64,000 bases of DNA. Source: Streptomyces sp. V1I1 (GTDB lineage Bacteria; Actinomycetota; Actinomycetes; Streptomycetales; Streptomycetaceae). The translations under genes were made by a program, and so were the position numbers. The notes under the pieces were generated by a model, which saw only the letters and a program-made list of their open reading frames with translations, was not told the origin of the DNA and did no database searches. This document shows positions 42,753 to 51,392 of this stretch, piece by piece (the stretch's first letter is position 1; each line of letters opens with the position of its first letter). The stretch spans positions 868,001 to 932,000 of the forward strand of contig NZ_JAUSZH010000001.1 in NCBI RefSeq assembly GCF_030817355.1, written 5' to 3'.

Positions 42753-44187
42753 GGAAGCAGCCGTAGAGGTCCTCGCCGCCCTCGCCGCGCACGATCGGGT
42801 CGTAGACGCGGGCGGCGCCGTCGACCAGGTCGAGCGGGGCGTGGAAGCCCTCGTCGGCGAGGCGCATCTTGTCGGGGTGCGGGCGCTCGTCGGTGATCCA
42901 GCCGGTGTCGACGGCGGTCATCAAAATGCCGTCGGACTCGAACATCTCCTGGGCGCTGGTGCGGGTGAGCATGTTCAGCGCGGCCTTGGCCATGTTGGTG
43001 TGCGGGTGACCCGCGCCCTTGTAGCCGCGGCTGAAGACGCCCTCCATGGCGGAGACGTTCACCACGTAGGTGCGCTTGGCCTTGGCCGCGGACATGGCCG
43101 GGCGGAGCCGGCTGATCAGGATGAACGGCGCGGTGGAGTTGCACAGCTGCACTTCGAGCAGCTCGACCGGGTCGACCTCGGAGACGGTCTGGATCCAGCT
43201 GTTGGTGTCGTGCAGATCGGGGACCAGGCCGCCGGCGTCGATCGCGGTGCCGGCCGCGATGCGCTCCAGGGATGCCGAGCCGGAGACCAGCGCGAGGTCG
43301 GTCACGTCCTGGGCGGTGAGGCCCTCACCGGCGGCGGACGGCAGCGCGGCGACGGAGTCCACGGCGCCGCTGCCGAAGGTGCCTATGACCTGGGCGGGCG
43401 GCAGCTCGCCCGCGGGCAGCGGGGCGGACTCGGCGGCGACCAGTTCGCTGTACGCCTGCGGGGAGCGGCGTACGGTCTGCGCGGCGTTGTTGATCAGGAT
43501 GTCCAGCGGGCCCGCAGCGGCCACCGAGTCGGCGAGGGCGACGACCTGCGCGGGGTCTCGCAGATCGATGCCGACGATCTTGAGGCGATGGATCCACTCG
43601 TCGCTGTCCGGCATCGCCTTGAAGCGGCGGATCGCGTCGTTCGGGAAGCGGGTGGTGATGGTGGTGTGGGCGCCGTCGCGCAGCAGTCGCAGCGCGATGT
43701 ACATCCCGATCTTGGCCCGGCCGCCGGTGAGCAGGGCGCGCTTGCCGGTCAGGTCCGTGCGGGCGTCGCGGCGGGCCCGGTTCTCCGCAGCGCACCCCTG
43801 GCAGAGCTGGTGGTAGAAGACGTCGACCTCGACATAGCGGGTCTTGCAGATGTAGCAGGACCGGGGGCGCTGGAGTATCCCCGCGATCTCGCCGGTGACG
43901 GACGAGGACGGCAGCAGGCCCTCCGTCTCGTCGTCGATCCGCTCGGCTGAGCCGGTGGCGGTGGCCTCGGTGACCGACTTGTCGTGGGCGGTCTTGGCGG
44001 CCCGGCGCTCCTGGCGGCGGCGCTGCTTCACGGTGCGGTAGATGCCGGCGGTGGCGCGCCGTACCGTGATCGCGTCGGGGTGGTCGACGTCCAGCTTGTC
44101 GAGTTCGTCGAGCACGCTGAGGCAGACGGCCAGGCGCTCCGGGTCGATGCCCGGGCCGTACACCGGGCTGTCCTCTGTCACCGTCAT
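42724..44187 (-). CDS. Long atypical SDR with N-terminal zinc-ribbon-like domain
   Basis: A 487-residue protein. A helical basic N-terminus (TVKQRRRQERRAAKTAHDK) is followed by a CYICKTRYVEVDVFYHQLCQGC segment suited to binding zinc. An SDR domain runs from about residue 145 (GKRALLTGGRAKIGMYIALRL, LDILINNAAQTVRR). The usual YxxxK is TNMAK here, so the catalytic Tyr is absent. Either chemistry differs or the domain binds a dinucleotide without turnover. A -35/-10 pair lies upstream. Function is not known to me. Confidence 0.82.
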   Translation of the reverse strand: MTVTEDSPVYGPGIDPERLAVCLSVLDELDKLDVDHPDAITVRRATAGIYRTVKQRRRQERRAAKTAHDKSVTEATATGSAERIDDETEGLLPSSSVTGEIAGILQRPRSCYICKTRYVEVDVFYHQLCQGCAAENRARRDARTDLTGKRALLTGGRAKIGMYIALRLLRDGAHTTITTRFPNDAIRRFKAMPDSDEWIHRLKIVGIDLRDPAQVVALADSVAAAGPLDILINNAAQTVRRSPQAYSELVAAESAPLPAGELPPAQVIGTFGSGAVDSVAALPSAAGEGLTAQDVTDLALVSGSASLERIAAGTAIDAGGLVPDLHDTNSWIQTVSEVDPVELLEVQLCNSTAPFILISRLRPAMSAAKAKRTYVVNVSAMEGVFSRGYKGAGHPHTNMAKAALNMLTRTSAQEMFESDGILMTAVDTGWITDERPHPDKMRLADEGFHAPLDLVDGAARVYDPIVRGEGGEDLYGCFLKDYAPANW

Positions 44188-44236
44188 TGCCTTGCCGTTC
44201 CTCGATCACTCGCGCGCTGTGGGTTTCAAAAGCGCA

Positions 44237-44264
44237 ACTTTACTGAGCAAAAGGGTGACGACAA
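44237..44264 (-). promoter_or_regulatory. Sigma-70-like promoter for the long SDR gene
   Basis: On the minus strand TTGTCG (44264-44259), 16 bases, then TAAAGT (44242-44237), about 50 bp before the ATG at 44187. Both hexamers are close to housekeeping consensus. Confidence 0.55.
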
Positions 44265-44346
44265 AATCCCGTGTCCGGCAGCTTCGCCCCCGGACCCCCA
44301 GGGAGAGGGTCTTGGGGCGAAGTCCCGGGCTGCTCCCACACCGGCC

Positions 44347-45075
44347 TCACGCAAACAGACCGGTCAGCCACTTCTGCCAGGCGTCCTCGTTCTTTCCCGC
44401 GTCCGCGTCACCCGCGAAGTCGTGCACGCTGACGCCGACCGGCGCACCGAAGTGGTTACGGCCGAAGATCCGGTACATGGCCTTGTCGGTGCGCAGACCG
44501 ACGAAGTACGCGTTGCGGTAGTCCAGGACCGCGTCCACCGGTCCGGCGCCGGGCAGCTCGACCCGTACCGTCGCGCCCTGGGACGCGTCGTCAGCCAGCC
44601 CGAGTCCGCGGCTGACGACTTCGAGGCCGCCCGGGGCGTTGGAGGCGGCGGGGGCGTCCAGCGTCGCGAACGTGGCGGCCCGGCCGGTGAAGTGCTTGAG
44701 GTACTGCCGCAGGGTGTGCAGATAGAAGTCGGTGTGCTTGTTGGCGCCGTCGTACTGGTTGTCCCAGTCCTCGACGAGGATGCCGCTGTGCACATAGCGC
44801 ACCCATGAACCGCCGCCCTCGCGCGGCTCGATGACATGCTCGAGCTGGTTGAAGGTCTGCTGGGGCACGCCCTCCGCGTCCTCGGTGCGGCCGGTGAGGC
44901 GGTGCGGCGGGTCCCATGCGGTGACGGTGCCGCCGAAGGGGGCCGCACCGCCCTCCTTGGGCTCGTACTCCATGGGCCAAAGCCAGCCCGCCGTGCCGGT
45001 GGTGATCGCGTCCCAGACCTGCTCGGGGCTCGCGTCGACCTCGAACTCGCGGACGATCTCGAATTCCTTGGACAT
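44347..45075 (-). CDS. SRPBCC/AHSA1-family protein
   Basis: A 242-residue START-like protein beginning EFEIVREFEVDASPEQVWDAITTGTAGWLWPMEYEP, the usual opening of Aha1-like ligand-binding domains; a second, less clear half (ATVRVELPGAGPVDAVLDYRNAYFVGLR) follows. AGGAG lies eight bases before the ATG. In many actinobacteria such genes are paired with an ArsR-family regulator, as here, and are thought to bind or transform a small hydrophobic ligand. The ligand is unknown. Confidence 0.85.
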   Translation of the reverse strand: MSKEFEIVREFEVDASPEQVWDAITTGTAGWLWPMEYEPKEGGAAPFGGTVTAWDPPHRLTGRTEDAEGVPQQTFNQLEHVIEPREGGGSWVRYVHSGILVEDWDNQYDGANKHTDFYLHTLRQYLKHFTGRAATFATLDAPAASNAPGGLEVVSRGLGLADDASQGATVRVELPGAGPVDAVLDYRNAYFVGLRTDKAMYRIFGRNHFGAPVGVSVHDFAGDADAGKNEDAWQKWLTGLFA

Positions 45076-45090
45076 GGTGACTCCTGATAC

Positions 45091-45156
45091 TCAGGCGCTC
45101 TGCGGCGCGTAGACGATGCGGGTGATGCTCTTGCCGTCCTGCTGCTTCACTCTCAT
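45091..45156 (-). CDS. 21-residue micro-ORF coupled to the ArsR gene
   Basis: ATG 45156 overlaps the TGA of the ArsR gene (ATGA), GAGGAGG lies five bases upstream, and the SRPBCC gene follows 15 bases after its stop. The peptide, MRVKQQDGKSITRIVYAPQS plus a final Ala, is basic with no clear motif. Good initiation signals and tight packing suggest it is translated; it might only carry ribosomes from one gene to the next. Confidence 0.5.
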   Translation of the reverse strand: MRVKQQDGKSITRIVYAPQSA

Positions 45157-45761
45157 GACGCCTCCTCGATGGCAGGCGGGGTTTTCACGGTGGGGTGGAG
45201 AGCGACCACGATGCGGTGCTCGCGGCCACCCGGGGCACTCTCGTCGTGGTACTTGGCGATCAGGGCGCCGACTCCCTGGGTCAGCTCCTCCACGAACGCG
45301 GCCCGTTCGGCGGCGGAGGCGAAGCGCACCTCGCCGTCGAGCGCGTACGTCGCAAGGCGCTTGCGGGCCTTGGCGGCGCCCGTGATCAGGGTGCCGACGT
45401 CGCGTACCAGCCGCGCGGCGACGGCGAGCAGCCAGCGCGCGGAGAGCTGGTCGCGGAAGCGGGCCGGGTCGGGCTGCACCGCGGCCAGAGCGAGCGGGGA
45501 GATGACGTACGAGGCCGCGGTGGCCCGCATCAGCCGCTCGGTGACATTGCCCTTCCTGCGCTCGCCGGCCAGCTCGACCAGGCCGTGCCGCTCCAGTGCC
45601 TTGAGGTGGTAGTTCACCTTCTGGCGGGGCAGCCCGACCCGGCCGGCCAGCATGGCGGCCGACGCCGGTCCGCCGGCGAGCTCGGCGAGCAGCCGGGAGC
45701 GCATGGGGTCCAGCGAGACGGCGGCAGCTGCCGAGTCCTCGATCACGGTCACGTCCAACAT
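45153..45761 (-). CDS. ArsR-type helix-turn-helix regulator
   Basis: Regulator of 202 residues. The winged helix is LDPMRSRLLAELAGGPASAAMLAGRVGLPRQKVNYHLKALERHGLVEL, followed by GERRKGNVTERLMRATAASYVI. The long C-terminal half is helical and may sense a ligand. There is no metal-binding CxC, so it is not a classic arsenic sensor. It heads an operon with the micro-ORF and the SRPBCC gene, which it probably controls. The ATG at 45761 is chosen because the fold starts soon after it. Confidence 0.85.
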   Translation of the reverse strand: MLDVTVIEDSAAAAVSLDPMRSRLLAELAGGPASAAMLAGRVGLPRQKVNYHLKALERHGLVELAGERRKGNVTERLMRATAASYVISPLALAAVQPDPARFRDQLSARWLLAVAARLVRDVGTLITGAAKARKRLATYALDGEVRFASAAERAAFVEELTQGVGALIAKYHDESAPGGREHRIVVALHPTVKTPPAIEEAS

Positions 45762-46186
45762 GTCTCCACCGTCCCACCGAAAACTTTTTTTGTCCAGACT
45801 CATTTCATTGTCGGATACCGGCATCTGGCCGAATCCTGCGAGTAACGCGGAAGAATTTTCTATGGTCCAGACCCTTGACGGTCGCGTCCCGCCAGGGAGT
45901 CGCTTCGCGCTCCCTTGACCTGCACGTCCGGCGTCGGGGCGAGGCGGGACGGACGCCCAACAGGCATGTCGGAGACGATGATCGGCGAAGCACTCGGGCA
46001 GAGGCATTGCATCCGTTTCGCGCCAGGTTTCACAATGCCCACACAGATTCCCCAAATTACGCCCCACTATGTGATCCGACAGAGAGCGGGACACGCGGGG
46101 CGTCCCACACGCGCCGACCACCGCTGGGGGGGCAAGGGCATGCCGGACTTCGGTCAGGCATGCCCTTCCGGGGAGGAACCGAACAC
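45762..46186. other. 425-bp divergent intergenic region with an RBS-proximal hairpin
   Basis: No gene seen. The ArsR side is AT-rich (AAACTTTTTTTG at 45780-45791), probably its promoter. The far end has AAGGGCATGCC (46134-46144) and GGCATGCCCTT (46157-46167), an 11-bp stem with a 12-base loop. It ends just before the GGGGAGGA ribosome site of the deacetylase gene, so it could act in mRNA leader control. Confidence 0.55.
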
Positions 46187-48328
46187 ATGAGGCGCAGGGT
46201 CCGCACGGCTGCCTTGTCCACTACGAGCGCACTTCTGCTCGCATTCGCCGCACCGGCTGCCCAAGCGGCAGCGGCACCGGAGCCACGTATCGATCTGAGA
46301 GTCCTGGTGGTGGACGACGGGGGCCCTGCCACCGCCGCCATCACCGCCGAACTCGACGGCTCGGGAACGCCGTACACCCTGCTCGATCTGCATCGGACGG
46401 ACCGTCCCGTGATCGACGCGGGCTTCCTCGCCGACACCGTGGGCGGGCGGCCGCGAGCCAAGTACCAGGCCGTGGTGCTGCCCAACGACAACCCCTTCGG
46501 GGCCGGCTCGGCGGAGATGGCCGCTCTCGCCTCGTACGAGAAGAGCTTCGCGATCCCGCAGGTCGACGCCTACACCTACGCCCGTCCCGAAGTGGGCCTG
46601 GACTACCCCGTCAACGGCGGCTACAGCGGCTCGCTCGACGGCGCGCGGGCCGAGGTGACGGCCGCCGGCAAGGCGGGCCCCTTCGGCTATCTCGACGGGT
46701 CCGTCCCCTTCGAGGACAACTCGCCTTCCGTGGGCGAGAGTTACGGGTATGTTGCGAAGCCCGCCGCGGGCGCCGACTTCACCAGCTACCTGGACGCGCC
46801 ACTGCCCGGCTCGCAGCAGCGCGGTTCGATCGTCGGCGAGTACCGCCACGACGGCCGCCGCGAGCTCGTCGTCACCTTTGTCTACAACCAGTACCAGCAG
46901 CAGTTCCGGCTGCTCGCCCGCGGCATCGTGAACTGGCTGACGCAGGGCGTCCAGATCGGCGCGGCCCGCAACTACTTCGCCGTCCATGTCGACGATGTCT
47001 TCGGCGCCGACGACCGCTGGGACAGCGTCCTCAACTGCACTCCGGGCGACGTGGACTGCGCGCCGGGACAGGGCGAGCCGGACCCGATCCGGATGACGGC
47101 CGCCGACGCGCAGTACGCGGCGCAGTGGTCCGCCTCCAAGGGCTTCACCCTCGACATGGTCTACAACGGCGGGGGCAGCGAGCTGTTCAAGGAGGAGCAC
47201 GGCGGCAGCGACCCGCTCGCGCAGCAGCTGACCGCCGACAAGGACGCCTACCGTTGGGTGAACCACACCTACAACCACCCCTTCCTCGGCTGCGTCCAGG
47301 ACGTCACCGTCGTCCCCTGGGTGTGCGCCAAGAACGCGGACGGGAGTACCAAGTACGTCAGCCGTTCCGCGATCTCCGCCCAGATCGGGGACAACCGCTC
47401 CTGGGCCCAGCGGGCCGGACTCCCGCTGCAGAGCGACGAGTTGGTCACCGGTGAGCACTCCGGGCTGCGGATCCTGCCCCAGCAGCCGGACGACAATCCG
47501 AACCTCGCGCCCGCCCTTGCCGACAACGCCGTCACCTGGCTCGGCTCCGACAACTCGCGCGACCGCGCCCAGCGCCGGGTCGGCTCCGCCCTGACCGTGC
47601 CGCGGTACCCGATGAACGTCTTCTACAACGCGGGCCGCACCGCCGAGCAGATCGACGAGTACAACTGGATCTACACCCGCACGGCAGACGGCGGCAGCGG
47701 CATCTGCGAGACCTCGGTCAACTCCACCTGCCTGGCAGAGCCGCTGGACACCGCGACCGGGTACGCGGACTACGTAGTGCCGCTCGAGGCCCGCATCGGA
47801 CTCGGCCACGTGCTCGCCAACGACCCTCGGCCGCACTTCATCCACCAGTCCAACCTGGCCGAGGACCGCATCGCCTACCCCGTGCTGAACCGCGTCCTCG
47901 ACGACTACGCGGCGCTGTACGCGGACAGCACCCCGCTGGTGAATCTGCGCCAGCGCGACATCGGCGCCGAACTGCGCGACCGGGCCGCCTGGAACACCGC
48001 CGTCAAGGCGGGCCAGGTGACCGCCTACCGCATCGGCGACGCCGTCACCGTGCAGGCCCCCAACGGCGTCCGGGTCACCGCGACCATGCCGGCCGGCACC
48101 CGGCAGAACCTGCTCCTCGGCACCGCCGACTTCGGCAGCGCGTACGCCGGCGCGGTCTCCGGATGGGTCGGCCCGGGGCTGCTCCAGGACCGGGTCACGC
48201 TCACCCTGCCCGCCGCGGCGCCTACGGCGGCCCGCACCGCGAAGGCGGCGCCGGTCCAGGCGTCCGCGCCGCGGCTGCCGCTGCCCGTGGGCGTGCGCCA
48301 GCGGGTCCCGTACGGCGTGACCGGCTGA
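46187..48328 (+). CDS. Secreted Agd3-like exopolysaccharide deacetylase (CBM87-CE18 type)
   Basis: Exported protein of 713 residues with a cleavable signal peptide (LLLAFAAPAAQAAAAP). An N-terminal carbohydrate-binding-like region (about 35-255) precedes a deacetylase domain. That domain has the metal Asp pair in FAVHVDDVFGADDRW near residue 268 and the two metal histidines in NHTYNHP near residue 360. This arrangement and length fit fungal Agd3, which partly deacetylates galactosaminogalactan, and its actinobacterial relatives (CE18). It opens a cluster with a PelF-like glycosyltransferase and two polygalactosamine-type hydrolases. The family is proposed from motifs and context, not from a search. 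Confidence 0.78.
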   Translation: MRRRVRTAALSTTSALLLAFAAPAAQAAAAPEPRIDLRVLVVDDGGPATAAITAELDGSGTPYTLLDLHRTDRPVIDAGFLADTVGGRPRAKYQAVVLPNDNPFGAGSAEMAALASYEKSFAIPQVDAYTYARPEVGLDYPVNGGYSGSLDGARAEVTAAGKAGPFGYLDGSVPFEDNSPSVGESYGYVAKPAAGADFTSYLDAPLPGSQQRGSIVGEYRHDGRRELVVTFVYNQYQQQFRLLARGIVNWLTQGVQIGAARNYFAVHVDDVFGADDRWDSVLNCTPGDVDCAPGQGEPDPIRMTAADAQYAAQWSASKGFTLDMVYNGGGSELFKEEHGGSDPLAQQLTADKDAYRWVNHTYNHPFLGCVQDVTVVPWVCAKNADGSTKYVSRSAISAQIGDNRSWAQRAGLPLQSDELVTGEHSGLRILPQQPDDNPNLAPALADNAVTWLGSDNSRDRAQRRVGSALTVPRYPMNVFYNAGRTAEQIDEYNWIYTRTADGGSGICETSVNSTCLAEPLDTATGYADYVVPLEARIGLGHVLANDPRPHFIHQSNLAEDRIAYPVLNRVLDDYAALYADSTPLVNLRQRDIGAELRDRAAWNTAVKAGQVTAYRIGDAVTVQAPNGVRVTATMPAGTRQNLLLGTADFGSAYAGAVSGWVGPGLLQDRVTLTLPAAAPTAARTAKAAPVQASAPRLPLPVGVRQRVPYGVTG

Positions 48329-48340
48329 CGCCTCGGCACA

Positions 48341-48374
48341 CGCGGTCCCGGGGCCCAGTCCCCCCGGGACCGCG
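48341..48374 (+). terminator. Perfect 13-bp hairpin between the deacetylase and glycosyltransferase genes
   Basis: CGCGGTCCCGGGG (48341-48353) and CCCCGGGACCGCG (48362-48374) enclose an 8-base loop, 12 bases past the deacetylase stop. It may end or attenuate that transcript before the pelF-like gene. Confidence 0.7.
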
Positions 48375-48449
48375 CGCTCGACGCGCCGCCGCCCGCCCTC
48401 CGGGCGAGGCGCCCCCCTTCCCTTCTCGCATCCAGGGGAGCAGTTCCAC

Positions 48450-49937
48450 ATGGCCGAGTCCTTATGCGCGCCGCGATCCGGCGCGCCTCTGGTCACCCTC
48501 CTCACCGAAGGCACCTATCCGCACAGCCATGGCGGCGTGAGCGTGTGGTGCGACCAACTAGTCGACGGATTGCCCGACTTCGACTTCAACGTCATCGCGG
48601 TGACCGGCACCGGCCGGGAGTCCCTCGCCTGGGAGCTGCCCGCCCATGTCGCCGAGCCCGTCAGCGTCCCCATGTGGGGGCCCGACCCGGCCGGGGCCGC
48701 GCCGCGCGGACGCCGGCTGCGGCGGCTGACTGAGACGTACGAAAGGTTTCTGACCTCGTTCCTCGACCCGGCGACCGAGGCGCACTTCGGTCCCGCGCTG
48801 TACGAACTGGCCGGGGCGGCCCGGGACGGCGTACTCGCGCCCGCGCTGCGCACCGACCGTGCCGTGCGCATCCTGGCCGGCGTCTGGAACCGCCGCGACC
48901 TTCCGGTGTACGCGGCGCGGCCCACCCTGCACGACGCGCTCACCGCCACCGATCTGCTGGAACACGCGCTGCGGCCGCTCGCGGCCGCGCCGCCGGAGCG
49001 GGGCGTCGCGCACGCGGTCAGCGGCGGCATAGCGGTCCTGCCCGGTCTGGTCGGCCGACAACTGCACGGCGTACCGCTGCTGCTCACCGAGCACGGGGTG
49101 TATCTGCGCGAGCGCTATCTCGGCTACCGCACGGGCCCCTACCGCTGGCCCGTGAAGGCGCTGCTGCTCGGCTTCTTCCGGCTGCTCGCCGAGGAGACGT
49201 ACCGCGCGGCCGACCTGATCACTCCCGGCAATCGCTACAACCGGCTGTGGGAGGAGCGCGGCGGTGCGGACCCGGAGCTCATACGCACGGTCTACAACGG
49301 CGTCGACCCGGCGGCGTTCCCGCCCGCCGGGCCCGAACCGGACGTGCCCACGCTGAGCTGGGCCGGCCGCGTCGACCCGATAAAGGACCTGGAAACCCTG
49401 ATCCGGGCCTTCGCGATCGTACGGAAGGACCTGCCGGACGCGCGGCTGCGGCTCTTCGGCGGCACCCCGCGCGGCGGCGAGGCCTACCGGGAGCGCTGCG
49501 AGGCGCTTGCCGCCGAGCTCGGGCACGCGGACGCCGTCTCCTTCGAGGGGCGGGTCGACGATATACGGGACGCGTACGCGGCCGGCAATGTCGTGATGCT
49601 GTCCAGCATCAGCGAGGGCTTTCCGTTCACGCTGATCGAGGCCATGTCCTGTGGGCGCGCCACCGTTTCCACCGACGTCGGAGGGGTACGCGAGGCCGTC
49701 GGCGACAGCGGTCTCGTGGTGCCGCCGCGGGAGCCGGAGGCGATGGCGCGCGCCGCGCTGGAGTTGCTGCGTGATCCGCGGCGGCGGGCCGCGATGGGCG
49801 AGGCGGCGCGGCTGCGGGTGATCGAGCAGTTCACGCTCCGGCAGACCGTCGACACCTTCCGCTCGATCTATCTCGAACTCGCCCTGGGCGCCCATGAGCC
49901 GGCGGCCTCGGCATGGCCCGCGGAGGTCCTCGCATGA
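48450..49937 (+). CDS. pelF: PelF-type GT4 glycosyltransferase
   Basis: Cytoplasmic glycosyltransferase of 495 residues, the usual PelF length. The N-terminus LLTEGTYPHSHGGVSVWCDQLVDGLPDFDF and the block LLTEHGVYLRERYL are PelF hallmarks. GRVDPIKDLETLIRAFAIV and SSISEGFPFTLIEAMSCGRATVSTDVGGVREAV give the GT4 donor site with its EX7E-like pattern. PelF polymerises GalNAc-containing chains from UDP-sugars in Pel systems. Codon 5 is TTA (48462-48464), so full translation should need the bldA tRNA. The stop overlaps the next ATG. Confidence 0.88.
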   Translation: MAESLCAPRSGAPLVTLLTEGTYPHSHGGVSVWCDQLVDGLPDFDFNVIAVTGTGRESLAWELPAHVAEPVSVPMWGPDPAGAAPRGRRLRRLTETYERFLTSFLDPATEAHFGPALYELAGAARDGVLAPALRTDRAVRILAGVWNRRDLPVYAARPTLHDALTATDLLEHALRPLAAAPPERGVAHAVSGGIAVLPGLVGRQLHGVPLLLTEHGVYLRERYLGYRTGPYRWPVKALLLGFFRLLAEETYRAADLITPGNRYNRLWEERGGADPELIRTVYNGVDPAAFPPAGPEPDVPTLSWAGRVDPIKDLETLIRAFAIVRKDLPDARLRLFGGTPRGGEAYRERCEALAAELGHADAVSFEGRVDDIRDAYAAGNVVMLSSISEGFPFTLIEAMSCGRATVSTDVGGVREAVGDSGLVVPPREPEAMARAALELLRDPRRRAAMGEAARLRVIEQFTLRQTVDTFRSIYLELALGAHEPAASAWPAEVLA

Positions 49938-51295
49938 GCGGCCCGTTACGCCTTCTGCCGGGCGACGGCGACACCCTGCCTGTCATGCCCAGGCCACGCT
50001 TCCGGACGCGCTCCCTGCCCAGCTGGGCCGAGGACCCGATCGACGAGCTCGCCGAGCGTCTCGTCGAGCAGGTCGCGACCGCCGTCCATCCGTACGAGGT
50101 GGCCGCGCTGCTGGAGTCGGACGGTCTGACGGGTGAGCAGATCACCGAACGCTACGCGCGTCCGGACCTCTTCACGCTCGCCGAGGATCTGTACGCCCGC
50201 GTGCCGCGCCACTACCCGGAGCCGCCGCCCGCGCCCGACCCCTGGCGGCCCGACCATCTGCGCTGTGCCCTGCGCGGTCTGGTCTTCGCCCTGCCTGGCC
50301 TTGCCTATGTGCTGGGCGCCGGGCTGTGGCACGGCACGGCGGACGTCTCCGGGCTCATCGTCTCCGCGCTCGCGGCCTGGGCGTGGAACCAGGCGCTCAG
50401 CCATCGCGCGTATCTGCGGCTTGCGGCCGGGGGGAAGGCCGCAGCCGGGCGGACCCTGCGCATCGGCGCGCCCGCCGGTGCGCTGGGGGCGGCGGTCGCG
50501 GGGCTGCTGGTATCCGGTCCCGGTACGGGCGCGGCCTTCGCCGCCGGTCAGTCCTGCTATCTCGCGGCGGCGAGCGTCCTGCTGGTCCTGGGCCGCGAAC
50601 GGGCCCTGCTGCTCACCCTGTTGCCCGTGGCCGCCGGTGCGGGAGCCGTGCTGATGTGGCAGCCCCCGGCACCACTCGCACTCGGGCTGCTGCTGTCGAC
50701 GGTGACGCTCGCGGTCCTGGCCGCCGGTCACGCCGTACGCGACGCCGTGCGGTCCGAGACCACGGCCGCGGGGGCCACGCCCAGGGTGCTGCGCTCCCTT
50801 CCGTACGGGCTGTTCGGCCTCGCCGCGGGCGTGCTCGCGGCGCTGGCCGGGGCGGACGACCCGCGCTCGGTCGTCGTCCTCACGCTCAGCATGGGCTTCG
50901 CCGAGTGGCTGCTGTACCGCTACCGCTCGCTCGCGCTGGCCGCGCTGCGTGCGAGCACCACCAGTCGCGGCTTCACGCTGCGCGCCGGGCGGGCTCTGGC
51001 GTACTGCCTCGGCGCGTATCTGGCGGTCCTCGGTCTCGGCTCGCTGGTCGCGGGGACCTGGCCCGCTCCCCTGCTCGGCCTGGGTGCCGTGCTCTGGACC
51101 GCGCTGCTGCTGCAGGCGTTCTCGCTGGCCTGGACGCCGGCCGCCGTCACGCTGGCCGCCGCGGCCGCGGAAGCTGCGGCCCACTTCGCCGGGCTGCCGC
51201 CCGGCCCCGCCCAACTGATCTGTAGCACCGCGGCAGCTGCCGTCCTGGTCGCCGCGGCCTGTCGGCTGCTCGGCCGGCCCACCGCACACCGCTGA
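49934..51295 (+). CDS. Multi-spanning membrane protein, candidate exopolysaccharide exporter
   Basis: A 453-residue protein. About 95 cytoplasmic residues (EDPIDELAERLVEQVATAVHPYEVAALLES) are followed by roughly ten to twelve membrane helices. Length and gene position match PelG, the MOP-like flippase partner of PelF, but I see no decisive PelG motif, so it may be a functional analogue. Its ATG overlaps the pelF-like stop (ATGA). Codon 5 is TTA (49946-49948), exactly as in the preceding gene. Confidence 0.7.
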   Translation: MSGPLRLLPGDGDTLPVMPRPRFRTRSLPSWAEDPIDELAERLVEQVATAVHPYEVAALLESDGLTGEQITERYARPDLFTLAEDLYARVPRHYPEPPPAPDPWRPDHLRCALRGLVFALPGLAYVLGAGLWHGTADVSGLIVSALAAWAWNQALSHRAYLRLAAGGKAAAGRTLRIGAPAGALGAAVAGLLVSGPGTGAAFAAGQSCYLAAASVLLVLGRERALLLTLLPVAAGAGAVLMWQPPAPLALGLLLSTVTLAVLAAGHAVRDAVRSETTAAGATPRVLRSLPYGLFGLAAGVLAALAGADDPRSVVVLTLSMGFAEWLLYRYRSLALAALRASTTSRGFTLRAGRALAYCLGAYLAVLGLGSLVAGTWPAPLLGLGAVLWTALLLQAFSLAWTPAAVTLAAAAAEAAAHFAGLPPGPAQLICSTAAAAVLVAAACRLLGRPTAHR

Positions 51296-51339
51296 CCACA
51301 TCCCATCTCAACGCACCGCCCACGGACCACTCACCACCG

Positions 51340-51380
51340 ACCAACGACCGCTCACCACCGACCACCGACCACCGACCACA
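51340..51380. repeat. Short ACCACCG/ACCGACC tandem repeats before the SDR gene
   Basis: A low-complexity run of CCACCGA-like 7-mers spans most of the 97-bp gap between the membrane protein and the next gene. The coding strand is C-rich and purine-poor, so the leader would be unstructured. Confidence 0.5.
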
Positions 51381-51392
51381 GGAGCAACTGTC

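Noticed and set aside
46154..48514. 786-codon minus-strand open frame opposite the deacetylase
   Set aside because: Antisense shadow; repetitive Gly/Val/Asp/Arg text without any motif, while the plus strand encodes a full enzyme.
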